From positions 27,400-91,399 of the forward strand of contig JANPJA010000145.1 in assembly GCA_031425275.1 (NCBI GenBank): a DNA stretch of 64,000 bases, read 5' to 3'. The translations under genes were made by a program, and so were the position numbers. The notes under the pieces are model-generated. The model was not told the DNA's origin. It saw only the letters and a program-made list of their open reading frames with translations, and did not search any database. Shown in pieces: positions 10,269 through 19,098 of this stretch; within the stretch, counting starts at the first letter, position 1, and every line of letters starts with the position of its first letter. The stretch is from JAIVGV01 sp031425275 (GTDB taxonomy: Bacteria; Acidobacteriota; Blastocatellia; Pyrinomonadales; Pyrinomonadaceae).

Positions 10269-10685
10269 TTAGCTCTCCTTCGCCCAGACGCGCGGCTCCT
10301 GTTGGTGCCCGCCGCCGGCCCACGGGGCGTCCGAGAAGCGCGGGCGGCGGCGGATGCGGCTGAAGACGTAGAGGTTGATGAAGTGCATCGTGCCGAGCAC
10401 GACGAGCACCATGCCGACCTTCCACGACAGCGCCTCGATGCCTTCGCGCAAGCTCAGCACGTCGTAGCCGATCCGCAGGGCGAGGCTGACGTAGCCGAAG
10501 TTGATGAGGTAGAAGCCGACGACGAGCAGGTGGTTGACCGAGTCGGCCAAAGATTCGTTCCCGCTGAACACATCGACGAGAAAGACGCGGCCGTTCTTGA
10601 ACAGCGTGTGCGCGACCCAGACGGTCAGCGCGACGCTGATGCAGAGGTAGGCGACGTAGGTGAAAACGATCATCTGGTTGTTCAT
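10269..10685 (-). CDS. Small multi-pass membrane protein of unknown function
   Basis: This 138-residue protein begins at ATG 10685, chosen because AGGAGG lies at proper spacing just upstream on the minus strand. It has three to four hydrophobic helices (IVFTYVAYLCISVALTVWVA; LLVVGFYLINFGYVSLALRI; VGMVLVVLGTMHFINLYVF) and a positively charged tail (SRIRRRPRF) that is probably cytoplasmic. The profile resembles small integral proteins seen in some acidobacterial and cyanobacterial genomes. I cannot name a family or function. Confidence 0.65.
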   Translation of the reverse strand: MNNQMIVFTYVAYLCISVALTVWVAHTLFKNGRVFLVDVFSGNESLADSVNHLLVVGFYLINFGYVSLALRIGYDVLSLREGIEALSWKVGMVLVVLGTMHFINLYVFSRIRRRPRFSDAPWAGGGHQQEPRVWAKES

Positions 10686-10863
10686 GGTGGAGAGCCTCCT
10701 TAAGCGGTCTGGCAAAGTTCGCGGCGTCTCGCGCCCCGCAAACTATCGCGCGCCGGCGTCCGCCGCCCTCACACGTAACAAAGCGCGTGCCGCGCGCGGC
10801 GGCGGACGAGCTTCGCCGCCTCCATAGTCGGCGTGATAAAACCCCGCCGCGTCGCGAAAAGTT

Positions 10864-10936
10864 TGTAGGGGCAGGGCTTGTCCCTGCCCGTTCATACATC
10901 AGCACGCACCGGGCAGGGACAAGCCCTGCCCCTACA
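10864..10936. repeat. Perfect 27-bp palindrome (GTAGGGGCAGGGC type)
   Basis: Bases 10864-10890 are exactly inverted at 10910-10936 around a 19-base loop. The same family occurs at 50076-50221 with a longer spacer. The arms are GC-rich and can form a strong hairpin. It is a dispersed REP/MITE-like element in the leader of the next operon. Confidence 0.9.
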
Positions 10937-11092
10937 ATTGTGCAGTTCGCCCTGCGCCTTCGACCGCGCGCCGCTGGCAACCTGCCGACGCGCGCGGCAG
11001 TTCTTGGCAACTTGCGAAGCGCGCCGCCCGTTATTAACTTCTGTGGCCGCGTCGAACTGTTCCCGTCTCCCTTGCCCGAAGGAGTAAAAGCC

Positions 11093-11533
11093 ATGTCCCC
11101 CGAAACCATCTTCTCCGCGTGTGGCACGCTCGTTTTGCCCGGCTGGCTGCTGCTCGTTTTTCTGCCGCGCTGGAAGTGGTCGGCCCGCGTCATCTCGGCC
11201 GTCATCATCCCGCTCGTGATCGCGGTCGTCTACGTCTATCTCGTCGCCGCGCACTTCGGCCAGACGGAGGGCGGCTTCGGCTCGCTCGCCGACGTGTCGC
11301 GGCTCTTCCAGAACCCGCACGCGCTGCTCGCCGGGTGGATTCACTACCTCGCCTTCGATCTCTTCGTCGGCGCGTGGGAGGTGCGCGACGCGCAGCGGGT
11401 CGGCCTCCACCACCTGCTCGTCGTGCCGTGTCTGGTGCTCACGTTTCTGCTCGGCCCGGCGGGGCTGCTGCTCTACTTCCTGTTGCGTTGGGCCTTGCGG
11501 CGCGAGTTCTTCGTCGGGGGTGAACGGGCGTGA
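11093..11533 (+). CDS. ABA4-like (DUF4281) membrane protein
   Basis: This 146-residue protein starts at ATG 11093, preceded by GGAG 12 bases upstream. It has four membrane helices and the family pattern GGFGSLADVSRLFQNP, then LLAGWIHYLAFDLFVGAWEV, ending GPAGLLLYFLLRWALR. These features match the DUF4281/ABA4-like family, named for a plant protein needed for neoxanthin synthesis; bacterial members have no proven role. It overlaps the next gene by four bases (GTGA), so the two are co-transcribed. Confidence 0.75.
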   Translation: MSPETIFSACGTLVLPGWLLLVFLPRWKWSARVISAVIIPLVIAVVYVYLVAAHFGQTEGGFGSLADVSRLFQNPHALLAGWIHYLAFDLFVGAWEVRDAQRVGLHHLLVVPCLVLTFLLGPAGLLLYFLLRWALRREFFVGGERA

Positions 11534-12339
11534 GACGGCTCCGCGAGTTTTTCCGGGAGCTGCACCGGCGCAACCCCGTCCTCTCCGCGATGGCTTGGGC
11601 GAACGTCGCGCTGCTCGCCGCCGCAGCTCTAGCCGCCCCGTTCGACTCGCGCACGGTGACGGGCCTCAACCCGTGGATCAAGCCGATGAAGTTCGCGGCT
11701 TCCGTCGCGACTTTCACCTTCACGATGGCGTGGCTGCTCGAATACGTGAAGCACTACCGACGGGCGGTGCGCGCCATCTCGTGGGGCGTCACCATCGTCT
11801 TCGCTCTGGAGCAGGCGAGCGTCTTCCTACAGGCCGCGCGCGGGACGACCTCGCACTTCAACGTCCGCGATCCGTTCGACGCGGCGGTGTTCGCCCTGAT
11901 GGGCGTCATGATCGTAGTCAACACGGCGCTCGTCCTCGTCGCGCTCTTCCTCTTCTTCCGACGCACCGAACCGCTCGCGCCCGCGTACCTGTGGGGCATC
12001 CGGCTCGGCCTACTGCTCTTCGTCGCGGCGGGCCTCGAAGGTTTCGCGATGACCTCGAACATGGGGCACACGGTCGGCGCACCCGACGGCGGGCCGGGGC
12101 TGCCCGGCCTCGGCTGGTCAACCCGCGCCGGCGACCTGCGCGTCGCGCACTCTCTGGGGCTTCACGCCTTGCAAGTCCTGCCGCTCGTCGGCCACGCGCT
12201 CTCGCGGCGACCCGGCCACGGGGGTCGTCACCGCGCCACAGCGTATCTCTGGGTCTTCGCCGCCCTCTACGCCGCCGCCTTCACGCTCCTCTTCTGGCAG
12301 GCGTCGCTCGGCCGACCCCTGCTCGCGTTTGGGGATTAG
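11530..12339 (+). CDS. Multi-pass membrane protein of unknown function
   Basis: This 269-residue protein starts at GTG 11530, overlapping the stop of the ABA4-like gene. It has about seven hydrophobic helices, with the conserved-looking segments GLNPWIKPMKFAASVATFT and MTSNMGHTVGAPDGGPGLPG between helices. The motif WIKPMKF followed later by HSLGLHALQVLPL is shared with hypothetical proteins in other soil bacteria (from memory). The histidines in the last third could bind heme or metal, but that is speculation. No function can be assigned. Confidence 0.65.
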   Translation: MRRLREFFRELHRRNPVLSAMAWANVALLAAAALAAPFDSRTVTGLNPWIKPMKFAASVATFTFTMAWLLEYVKHYRRAVRAISWGVTIVFALEQASVFLQAARGTTSHFNVRDPFDAAVFALMGVMIVVNTALVLVALFLFFRRTEPLAPAYLWGIRLGLLLFVAAGLEGFAMTSNMGHTVGAPDGGPGLPGLGWSTRAGDLRVAHSLGLHALQVLPLVGHALSRRPGHGGRHRATAYLWVFAALYAAAFTLLFWQASLGRPLLAFGD

Positions 12340-12350
12340 ATTTTCAAGAC

Positions 12351-12461
12351 TCACCGCCGCAGACGCAGAGATCGCGCAGAGGGCCGCCGAGAAAACATTC
12401 AAGGCGACCGACGTTCAACTCTCCGCGCATCCTCTGCGACTTCTCTGCGTCTCTGCGGTGA
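12351..12461. repeat. Word palindrome (CACCGCAGAGACGCAGAG type)
   Basis: Bases 12351-12382 (TCACCGCCGCAGACGCAGAG and on) are mirrored imperfectly at 12431-12461 (CTCTGCGTCTCTGCGGTGA). Related elements lie at 30907-30998 and 37674-37769. Confidence 0.85.
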
Positions 12462-12594
12462 ACCCCAACGCACCTGACATACGGCTGGAAATAAACTCGG
12501 GCACTTCCCCGCCCGCGCCGCGCGAACTATAATCCCCGCGCGGTTCCGGTTCCACGCTCCACATCAAACTAGTTCGGACGGAGGCTCAAAACAG

Positions 12595-14289
12595 GTGAGT
12601 CTGACTCTGCTCGCTATCGGCTTCCTGCTCATGCTCGCCGCCAGCTACTGGCTCTACGGCGGGTGGGTCACGCGGCAGTTCGCGCTCGACGATTCGCGCA
12701 CCACACCCGCCAACGAGGTGAACGACGGCGTGGACTTCGTCCCCACCCGCCCCTTTTATCTCTTCGGACAGCACTTCTCGGCCATCGCCGCCGCCGGCCC
12801 CATCGCCGGGCCGATCCTCGCCGCTCAGGCCTTCGGGTGGCTCCCGTGCCTGTTGTGGATCGGCCTCGGCGTCGTGCTGATCGGAGCCGTCCATGATTTC
12901 ACGAGTCTCGCCGCCTCGGTGCGACACGGCGCGCGCTCCGTCGCGGAGATCACGCGCGAGCATCTGGGCAACCGGGCGGGGATGGCGATGATGGGTTTCA
13001 TCTGGATCGCCCTCGTCTATGTCATCGTCGCCTTCGCCGACATCACGGCCGGCACGTTCGTCTCCGGGACGGAAGAGCTGCAAGGCGCTTCGGGCTTTAA
13101 CGCGGGCGGCGCGGTCGCGGCGGCGAGCGTGATGTACCTGATGCTCTCGCTCGTCCTCGGACTCGTGCAGAAGTATCTCAACCCGCCGCTCTGGCTCGTC
13201 ACCGCGCTCTTCGTCCCCGCGGCCTTCGCGCTGTCGTGGGCGGGGACGAAAGTCTCGACCGCGCTCGTGCTGGATCACAAGACGTGGGGCGTGTGCATCC
13301 TCGTCTATTGCTGCGTCGCGTCGGTCGTGCCGGTGTGGGCGCTGCTGCAACCGCGCGGATACTTGGGCGGCTTCATCCTGTACGCCGCGCTCGCGCTCGG
13401 CGTGTACGGCGTGCTCGTCGGCGGACTCTCCGGCGCGTACACCATCCAACAGCCGGCCTTTAAGGGCTGGGAGGTCGGCGGGATGACGGGGACGCTCTTC
13501 CCCTTCCTCTTCGTCACCATCGCGTGCGGGGCGTGCTCCGGCTTCCACGGGTTGGTGTGTTCGGGGACGACCTCGAAGCAGGTTGACCGCGAGTCGCACA
13601 TCAAGCCGGTGGGCTACGGCGCGATGCTCGCCGAAGGCTTCGTCGCGCTGATCGCGCTCGTCACCATCATGATCCTCGCGCCGGGCGCGGAGAAAGGTCT
13701 GACGCCGGGGAAGATTTACGGCAACGGCATCGGCCGCTTCCTGACCCTCATCGTCGGCGAGCAGCACCTCGCCTTCGCCATCACCTTCGGCGCGATGGCC
13801 TTCTCCACCTTCGTCTTCGACACGCTCGACGTGTGCACCCGACTCGGCCGCTACATCGTGCAGGAGTTGTTCGGCTGGCGCGGCCGAGTGGGCGCGGTCG
13901 CGGGGACGCTGTTGACCGTGGCCCTGCCCGTCTATTTCATCGTCTTCTCGCGGCCCGGCATGTGGACCGACTTCTGGACGCTGTTCGGCGCGTCGAACCA
14001 ACTGCTCGCGGCCCTGACCCTCTTAGCCATCACGGTCTGGCTCCACGGCGCGCGACGCCGCATCGGCTTCACGCTCGTCCCGATGCTCTTCGTCCTCACC
14101 ATCACGCTCTGGGCCTTGGTCAAACTCGTCGTCGGGAATTTGCGCGCCACCTCCGGCTTCGACGTGAAGCTGATCAACGCCGCGGCGGCCGCCGCCCTCG
14201 TCGCCCTCGCCCTCTACGTCGCCGCCACCGCCCTCTTGAAACTGCGGCGCGAGCGCGGGCAACGCACGCTGGCTGCGGAGGGCGTGTAA
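12595..14289 (+). CDS. cstA: CstA-family carbon starvation/pyruvate transporter
   Basis: This 564-residue membrane protein is read from GTG 12595, with GGAGG about ten bases upstream. Family marks are clear: RPFYLFGQHFSAIAAAGPIA near the N-terminus, IGAVHDFTSL, then ACGACSGFHGLVCSGTTSKQ and SNQLLAALTLLAITVWL near the end. About 15 hydrophobic helices are visible. Family members import pyruvate or peptides when carbon is short. The protein is on the short side for the family, as is usual for CstA proteins lacking a long C-terminal extension. No regulator lies beside it. Confidence 0.9.
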   Translation: MSLTLLAIGFLLMLAASYWLYGGWVTRQFALDDSRTTPANEVNDGVDFVPTRPFYLFGQHFSAIAAAGPIAGPILAAQAFGWLPCLLWIGLGVVLIGAVHDFTSLAASVRHGARSVAEITREHLGNRAGMAMMGFIWIALVYVIVAFADITAGTFVSGTEELQGASGFNAGGAVAAASVMYLMLSLVLGLVQKYLNPPLWLVTALFVPAAFALSWAGTKVSTALVLDHKTWGVCILVYCCVASVVPVWALLQPRGYLGGFILYAALALGVYGVLVGGLSGAYTIQQPAFKGWEVGGMTGTLFPFLFVTIACGACSGFHGLVCSGTTSKQVDRESHIKPVGYGAMLAEGFVALIALVTIMILAPGAEKGLTPGKIYGNGIGRFLTLIVGEQHLAFAITFGAMAFSTFVFDTLDVCTRLGRYIVQELFGWRGRVGAVAGTLLTVALPVYFIVFSRPGMWTDFWTLFGASNQLLAALTLLAITVWLHGARRRIGFTLVPMLFVLTITLWALVKLVVGNLRATSGFDVKLINAAAAAALVALALYVAATALLKLRRERGQRTLAAEGV

Positions 14290-14393
14290 TCAACCGCCGC
14301 GCGGGGCGCAGACATTAAGCCGGGGGCGTCGCACAAACGACCTTCGGCTGAGCGGTTACTCGATGCAACTTCGGTCGCCGCGAACTCCATTTG

Positions 14394-14425
14394 AAATAGC
14401 CGCGCCAAAAACGGCGCGGCTATTT
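14394..14425 (+). terminator. Rho-independent-like terminator after cstA
   Basis: Bases 14394-14406 pair perfectly with 14413-14425 (13 bp, GC-rich core) around loop AAAAAC, and the structure ends in TATTTTCGTG. It lies 105 bases after the cstA stop. Confidence 0.7.
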
Positions 14426-14500
14426 TCGTGTCCCGCAGTTTCGGCGGGGTGAACGGCGGCGCGACTTGTTCTACAATCCAGACTTTAAGTGCCCGCACCC

Positions 14501-15304
14501 ATGAACGATTTGCCGCGCCACACGCTCACGCGAATCATCGCCGAACGCGGTCGCGAGATTTGCGCCGCGCCGAAGCGCGTCGAAGCCCTGCTGCGCGATT
14601 TGTGCGGCGCGCACCGGCGCGAGATCAACATCATCGCCGGCGCGCTGGAGGAGCGCGTCGCGGCGGATTTGATCGCGGCCGGCAAGTCCGTGCCCCGCGA
14701 CCTCTTGCTCGCGCGGCTCGCGGCGCGATTGCGCGACAACCTCGCCTACACGCCGGAGGCCGCGCGCTGGGGCGTCGAGACGTGGGCGGTCGCGCTCGGA
14801 ATCCTGTCCGAAGCGGAACTCAAAGAACGCGCGCCGGAGACGGCGACGGACTCCGCCCGCCGTCCGTCACCGCCGCCGACCGGCGACGCGAACCCGCCGG
14901 CGACGAAACAATCTCAAGCCGCCCCACCGCCACAGCCGCAACGCGGCCCGACCTACGCGCCGCCGCCGCCGCCCTCGCGGCCGTCAACGACGAATCAGCC
15001 GCCGAACCGCCCGCCGCCTGCCGTCGCCCCGTCCGCCTCGCGCCGGACGCCGCCGCCGCCACCCATTGTTGTCTCCGCGCCGCCCGCGCGGCGCAGGCGC
15101 GTCCCGCCTCCTGTGATTCAGCCGCCGGCCGCCTCAACTCAGCCGCAGGATCGTCGCGGCGTGACGCTGCGCGGCTGCTTCATCACCGTCGTGCTGCTCT
15201 TCGTGCTCATCGTCGCGGCGGTCTTCGTCATCCCGGCGGTCATCGCCGTGTTGCAGGAGGAGCAGGCGCGGCCGAGCATCAACGAGCCGCGCATCAGAAG
15301 ATGA
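14501..15304 (+). CDS. Membrane-anchored protein with a shared N-terminal domain of the TerY-P-like island
   Basis: The protein has 267 residues from ATG 14501 (GTG 14489 is possible). Three parts are visible: an alpha-helical domain of about 105 residues (LPRHTLTRIIAERGREICAA, then AHRREINIIAGALEER, then ARWGVETWAVALGIL); a long Pro/Ala-rich linker (about 110-230); and one membrane helix near residues 226-252 (GCFITVVLLFVLIVAAVFVI). The same N-terminal domain opens the beta-helix protein at 17497, so it is probably an interaction or adaptor module for the kinase/phosphatase/vWA set downstream. The domain itself is one I recognise from kinase-associated proteins but cannot name. It heads the likely operon, with a 143-base gap to the next gene. 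Confidence 0.7.
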   Translation: MNDLPRHTLTRIIAERGREICAAPKRVEALLRDLCGAHRREINIIAGALEERVAADLIAAGKSVPRDLLLARLAARLRDNLAYTPEAARWGVETWAVALGILSEAELKERAPETATDSARRPSPPPTGDANPPATKQSQAAPPPQPQRGPTYAPPPPPSRPSTTNQPPNRPPPAVAPSASRRTPPPPPIVVSAPPARRRRVPPPVIQPPAASTQPQDRRGVTLRGCFITVVLLFVLIVAAVFVIPAVIAVLQEEQARPSINEPRIRR

Positions 15305-15447
15305 GATCGGCCGCCGCGCGAGGGGCCGAAGCCGCCCCGCGATGAGGTCTTCCCGCCCCCACATCGTCGCGGTTTCTACATTTCATCCCGCTGGTGTATC
15401 GTTGCCTGCAAACACAATCAACTCGGTTTGAGGGGGACAATTCGATT

Positions 15448-16248
15448 ATGAGCAAACGACCGGGCGGCGAACTAGCTTCGCGCCCACTCCACTTCATCTG
15501 GATCGCCGATTCGTCCGGCTCGATGCAGCAGGACGGCAAAATTCAGGCCCTCAACAACGCGATCCGCGAAGCCATCCCGCACATGAAAAAGGTCGCGGAC
15601 GACAACCCGAACGCGCAAGTGCTGGTGCGCGCCGTCAAGTTCTCCAACGGGGCGCAGTGGCACATCTCGCAGCCGACGCCGGTCGCCGATTTCGCGTGGA
15701 ACGATCTCCCGGCCGACGGCGAGACCGACATGGGCAAGGCCCTCTCGCTCGTCGCCGAGCAACTCAAGATGCCGCCGATGTCCGAGCGCGCCCTGCCGCC
15801 CGTCCTCGTCCTCATCTCCGACGGCCAGCCGACCGACGACTTCGACGGCGGGTTGAAAGCCCTGCTCGACGAGCCGTGGGGCAAGAAGGCCGTCCGCATC
15901 GCGATCTCCATCGGGCAAGACGCCGACCCCGAAGTGCTGCAAAAGTTCATCGGCCACTCCGAGATGAAACCGCTCGCGGCGAACTCGCCCGAAGCCCTCG
16001 TCAAACACATCAAGTGGGCTTCGACCGCCGTGCTCAAATCCGCCTCGTCGCCCGCCGCCGGCGGCACGGATCATCCCGATGCGTCGCCGTCCTCCGCCGG
16101 CTCACCCGTCGGAGTGCCCGCGCCCGGCGCGTCCGCGCCCGACCCGAATGCCGCCGCGACGCCCGCGCCCGCGCCGGCCGCTGGTGCCGCCATCCCGACC
16201 GCGGCCGATCCGGCCGACGATCAAAAAACCGTTGACGACGTTTGGTAA
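15448..16248 (+). CDS. TerY-like von Willebrand factor A domain protein
   Basis: This 266-residue protein starts at ATG 15448 after an AGGGGGA ribosome site. The vWA domain (about residues 14-195) has a complete metal-ion site: Asp21-x-Ser23-x-Ser25 (DSSGSM), a Thr in GETDMGKAL, and Asp in LISDGQPTDD. The tail is a low-complexity Pro/Ala/Ser region. TerY-type vWA proteins work with a PP2C phosphatase and a kinase in the 'TerY-P triad' described for tellurite/stress-response loci. All three are adjacent here, in order, with an 11-base gap to the phosphatase. It is probably a cytoplasmic scaffold that binds partners through a divalent metal. Confidence 0.85.
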   Translation: MSKRPGGELASRPLHFIWIADSSGSMQQDGKIQALNNAIREAIPHMKKVADDNPNAQVLVRAVKFSNGAQWHISQPTPVADFAWNDLPADGETDMGKALSLVAEQLKMPPMSERALPPVLVLISDGQPTDDFDGGLKALLDEPWGKKAVRIAISIGQDADPEVLQKFIGHSEMKPLAANSPEALVKHIKWASTAVLKSASSPAAGGTDHPDASPSSAGSPVGVPAPGASAPDPNAAATPAPAPAAGAAIPTAADPADDQKTVDDVW

Positions 16249-16259
16249 AGGACGGGCAC

Positions 16260-17528
16260 GTGGCTGACACGACTGAGACCACGAAAGCGCAACTTGCCGA
16301 CACGAGACCCGCGCCGCCCGACGCGAATCAGGCGGCGGCGGGCGCGGCCCACGCACCGGCGACAGAGGTGAACAAGCCCGCGCCGTCAGACGCCCAGCCC
16401 CCGTTGCCGCCGCTCGCGGCGACGGGAATTGACGCGCCGCCTGCCCCGGCGCGCGACGACGACGCGCTGACGGCGGCGCGCGCCGGGGCCGAGTGGCGCG
16501 TGATCGGCGAGACCGTGCCCGGCGCGTCGCACCTGCGCGGCGGTATCCCGAATCAAGACTCACTCCTGTACGTCCGGCAGTCGAGCGCGCGGCTGCCCGT
16601 CATCGTCTCCATCTCCGACGGCCACGGCAGCAACAAGTGCTTCCGCAGCGACCGCGGCTCGCGCTTCGCCGTCCGCATCGGGGCCGACCTGCTCGACGAA
16701 CTGATCAACGGCAAACACGCCGCGCTCCCCGCCGCGGAGATCGAAGGCAAGGTGCGGGCGAGTCTGACCGCCGAGTTCATCAAGCGCTGGCGCACGATGG
16801 TCGAAATTGACATCAAGCGCGAGCCGTTCAGGGAGGAAGAGTTCGCGCGGATGATCGAGCGAGACGGCGAAAGAGCCCGCCGCCTCGTCGAGGCCAATCA
16901 GTATCTCGCCTACGGCGCGACCTCGCTTTCGTTCCTGCTCACGCCGACCTACGCGCTCTACCTGCAACTCGGAGACGGCGAGATGGTCACCGTCTCCGCG
17001 CGGGGCGAGATCGGGCCAACCCTGCCCGAAGACATGCGCCTGCTCGCGAACGAAACCACGTCGCTCTGTCTCGACAAGGCGGCGGGAGATTTTCGCTTCG
17101 CCGTCCGCCCGCACGGCGAAGGCGACTTGCCCGCGCTCATCCTGATGACCACCGACGGCTACTACAACTCGTTCGCGACGACCGCCGGCTTCCACCAAGT
17201 CGGCGGCGATCTGATTCAGATGTTGCGCGAGGAAGACGGTTTCGGCGCGGTCAACCGAGGCGTCAAGGGGTGGCTCGAAGAAGCGACGGCGGCCGGCAGC
17301 GGCGACGACTGCACGCTCGTGATCATCTGCCGCATGGACGCGCTCAAAGCGTCCGCTTCATCGGGTGAGACGATCTCAACCGCCGCGCCGCCCGCCGCGT
17401 CGCCCGCCGCGCCGCCGAGCGCGTCGCCGCAAACTTCTTCCACACCGACCGCCGCGCCGCCCGCACCAGACGAGCCTGACGCGCCCGCCGCTTCGCATGA
17501 ACAACCTGCCGCGCCAAAAACTGCTTGA
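16260..17528 (+). CDS. PP2C-like protein phosphatase of the TerY-P triad
   Basis: The protein has 422 residues from GTG 16260; TTG 16242 is the alternative. An N-terminal Pro/Ala-rich segment of about 75 residues precedes the phosphatase domain, with GGIPNQDSLL and the metal-binding signature SDGHGSNK (Asp120, Gly121). Later motifs are TTDGYYNSF and GDDCTLVII, the last holding the C-terminal metal-site aspartates. The tail (about 360-422) is Ala/Pro/Ser-rich and overlaps the next gene by 32 bases. It should remove phosphates placed by the kinase at 19099 on Ser/Thr residues. This is the second member of the triad. Confidence 0.85.
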   Translation: MADTTETTKAQLADTRPAPPDANQAAAGAAHAPATEVNKPAPSDAQPPLPPLAATGIDAPPAPARDDDALTAARAGAEWRVIGETVPGASHLRGGIPNQDSLLYVRQSSARLPVIVSISDGHGSNKCFRSDRGSRFAVRIGADLLDELINGKHAALPAAEIEGKVRASLTAEFIKRWRTMVEIDIKREPFREEEFARMIERDGERARRLVEANQYLAYGATSLSFLLTPTYALYLQLGDGEMVTVSARGEIGPTLPEDMRLLANETTSLCLDKAAGDFRFAVRPHGEGDLPALILMTTDGYYNSFATTAGFHQVGGDLIQMLREEDGFGAVNRGVKGWLEEATAAGSGDDCTLVIICRMDALKASASSGETISTAAPPAASPAAPPSASPQTSSTPTAAPPAPDEPDAPAASHEQPAAPKTA

Positions 17529-19086
17529 GATCATCCGCCGCCACGGGCGCGAGATCATCGGCGAGCCGCGGCGTTGCGAAGGTTTAATGCGCGACCACTT
17601 CCCCGCGCACCGCCGCGAGATCGCCGTCCTCACGAGCGCGCTCGAAGAACGCATCCCGGCCGATCTGCTCGCCGCGCTCTCGACCCGGACGCCGCGCCGC
17701 GCGCTGCTCGCACGGCTCGCCGCGCGCCTCCACGACGATGTCGCGATGGAAGCAGGGGCCGCGCGCTGGACGGTTCACACGTGGGCGCTGGCGCTCGAAG
17801 TCGTCACGCCCGTCGAACTCGACGCGCTCGAACACGCGGACGCGCAAGAGAGCAAGCCGGAGGCGAAACCGCCGTCGGCAAAACAAGCCGCGCCGCGCGT
17901 CGCCCAGACACAGTCAACGCGGCCCGTAAATCCTTCGCCGGGGACGCGCGCGAGTCGCGCGAGTGCCGCCCCGCCGCCCGCGCCCGCCTCGTTCGTCGTC
18001 GCGCAGGGCGGCGGCGGCGACTTCCTGACGCTCACCGACGCGATCCGGCGCGCCCCGGCCGGCTCGCGCCTGCTCGTGCGTCCGGGGATTTATCACGAAG
18101 GTCTCGTGATCGACAAACCGCTTGAGATCGTCGGCGACGGGGCGCGCGACGAAATCATCGTGCGCGCGACCGCGTCCAGTTGTCTCGTCCTGCGCGCGGA
18201 CGCGGGCGTGATCCGCAACCTGACTTTGCGCGGGCAGGCGCGCTCGGGCGGCGCGGGCGGCGACGGATTCTTCGCCGTCGATATCGCGCACGGCCGGCCG
18301 CTGCTCGACAATTGCGACATCAGCTCCGACTCGCTCGCCTGCGTCGCGATCCACAACCCCACGGCCGCCCCCGTCGTCCGCGCCTGCCGCATCCACCACG
18401 GCGTCGCCCTCGGCGTCTCCGCCTTCGACGGCGCGGGCGGCGTCATCGAGGCGTGCGACATCTCCGAGAACTCGAACGTCGGCATCTCCGTCACGAATGG
18501 CGCGACGACGGCGGTGCGCGACTGCCGCGTCCACCACGGAGGCGACGCCGGGATCGTCGTCTGGGATCGCGCGGCGAGCGTCATCGAGGGGTGCGACGTT
18601 TACGCGAACCGGCGCGCCAACCTGAGCGTCGGCGACGCGGGCCGCGCCACCCTGCGCCGCTGCCGCATCCGCGACGGCGAGAACTCCGGCGTCTTCACGC
18701 ACCGCGACGGCCGCGCGGACGTAGAAGAGTGCAACCTCCACGGCCACGCCGCGCCGGAAGTCGCCGTGACCGGCGGCGGCGAAGTGGCCTTGCGCAAATG
18801 TCAGATTCACGAAGGGCAGTCGCACGGCGTCTTCGTCCACGACGCGGGGCGCGCCCTCCTTGAGTCGTGCGACGTGTTCCTCAATCGCGAATCGGGCATC
18901 CACGTTGACGCGGGCGGCGTCGCGGTCGCGCGCTCGTGCCGCATCAACGACAACGGCGGCGTCGGCGTTAGCTGCGACGCGGGCGGCGCGGTCGATGTCG
19001 AGGGCTGCGACCTGACGCAGAACCGCGTCGCCGCGTGGCAGACCGACCACGGGGCGTCGGTCGAGAGTCGCAATAATCGTCTGTAG
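17497..19086 (+). CDS. Right-handed beta-helix protein with shared N-terminal adaptor domain
   Basis: This 529-residue protein starts at ATG 17497 inside the end of the phosphatase gene. Residues 1-105 repeat the adaptor domain of the gene at 14501 (LPRQKLLEIIRRHGREI; AHRREIAVLTSALEERIPAD; ARWTVHTWALALEV). After a Pro/Ser linker, residues 170-529 form a parallel beta-helix with a regular repeat of about 23 residues, such as GVIEACDISENSNVGISV and RALLESCDVFLNRESGIHV. This kind of fold (NosD/pectate-lyase/TPQ-type repeats) usually binds or cleaves polysaccharide or builds a scaffold. No pectate-lyase active site is recognisable. It is probably a substrate or output component of the kinase/phosphatase pair. 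Confidence 0.75.
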   Translation: MNNLPRQKLLEIIRRHGREIIGEPRRCEGLMRDHFPAHRREIAVLTSALEERIPADLLAALSTRTPRRALLARLAARLHDDVAMEAGAARWTVHTWALALEVVTPVELDALEHADAQESKPEAKPPSAKQAAPRVAQTQSTRPVNPSPGTRASRASAAPPPAPASFVVAQGGGGDFLTLTDAIRRAPAGSRLLVRPGIYHEGLVIDKPLEIVGDGARDEIIVRATASSCLVLRADAGVIRNLTLRGQARSGGAGGDGFFAVDIAHGRPLLDNCDISSDSLACVAIHNPTAAPVVRACRIHHGVALGVSAFDGAGGVIEACDISENSNVGISVTNGATTAVRDCRVHHGGDAGIVVWDRAASVIEGCDVYANRRANLSVGDAGRATLRRCRIRDGENSGVFTHRDGRADVEECNLHGHAAPEVAVTGGGEVALRKCQIHEGQSHGVFVHDAGRALLESCDVFLNRESGIHVDAGGVAVARSCRINDNGGVGVSCDAGGAVDVEGCDLTQNRVAAWQTDHGASVESRNNRL

Positions 19087-19098
19087 AGGGGGAGTCGG

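Noticed and set aside
12586..14001. Long minus-strand open frame opposite cstA
   Set aside because: It is highly charged, Asp/Arg/Glu-rich antisense of a clear CstA gene, an artefact of high GC and codon bias.
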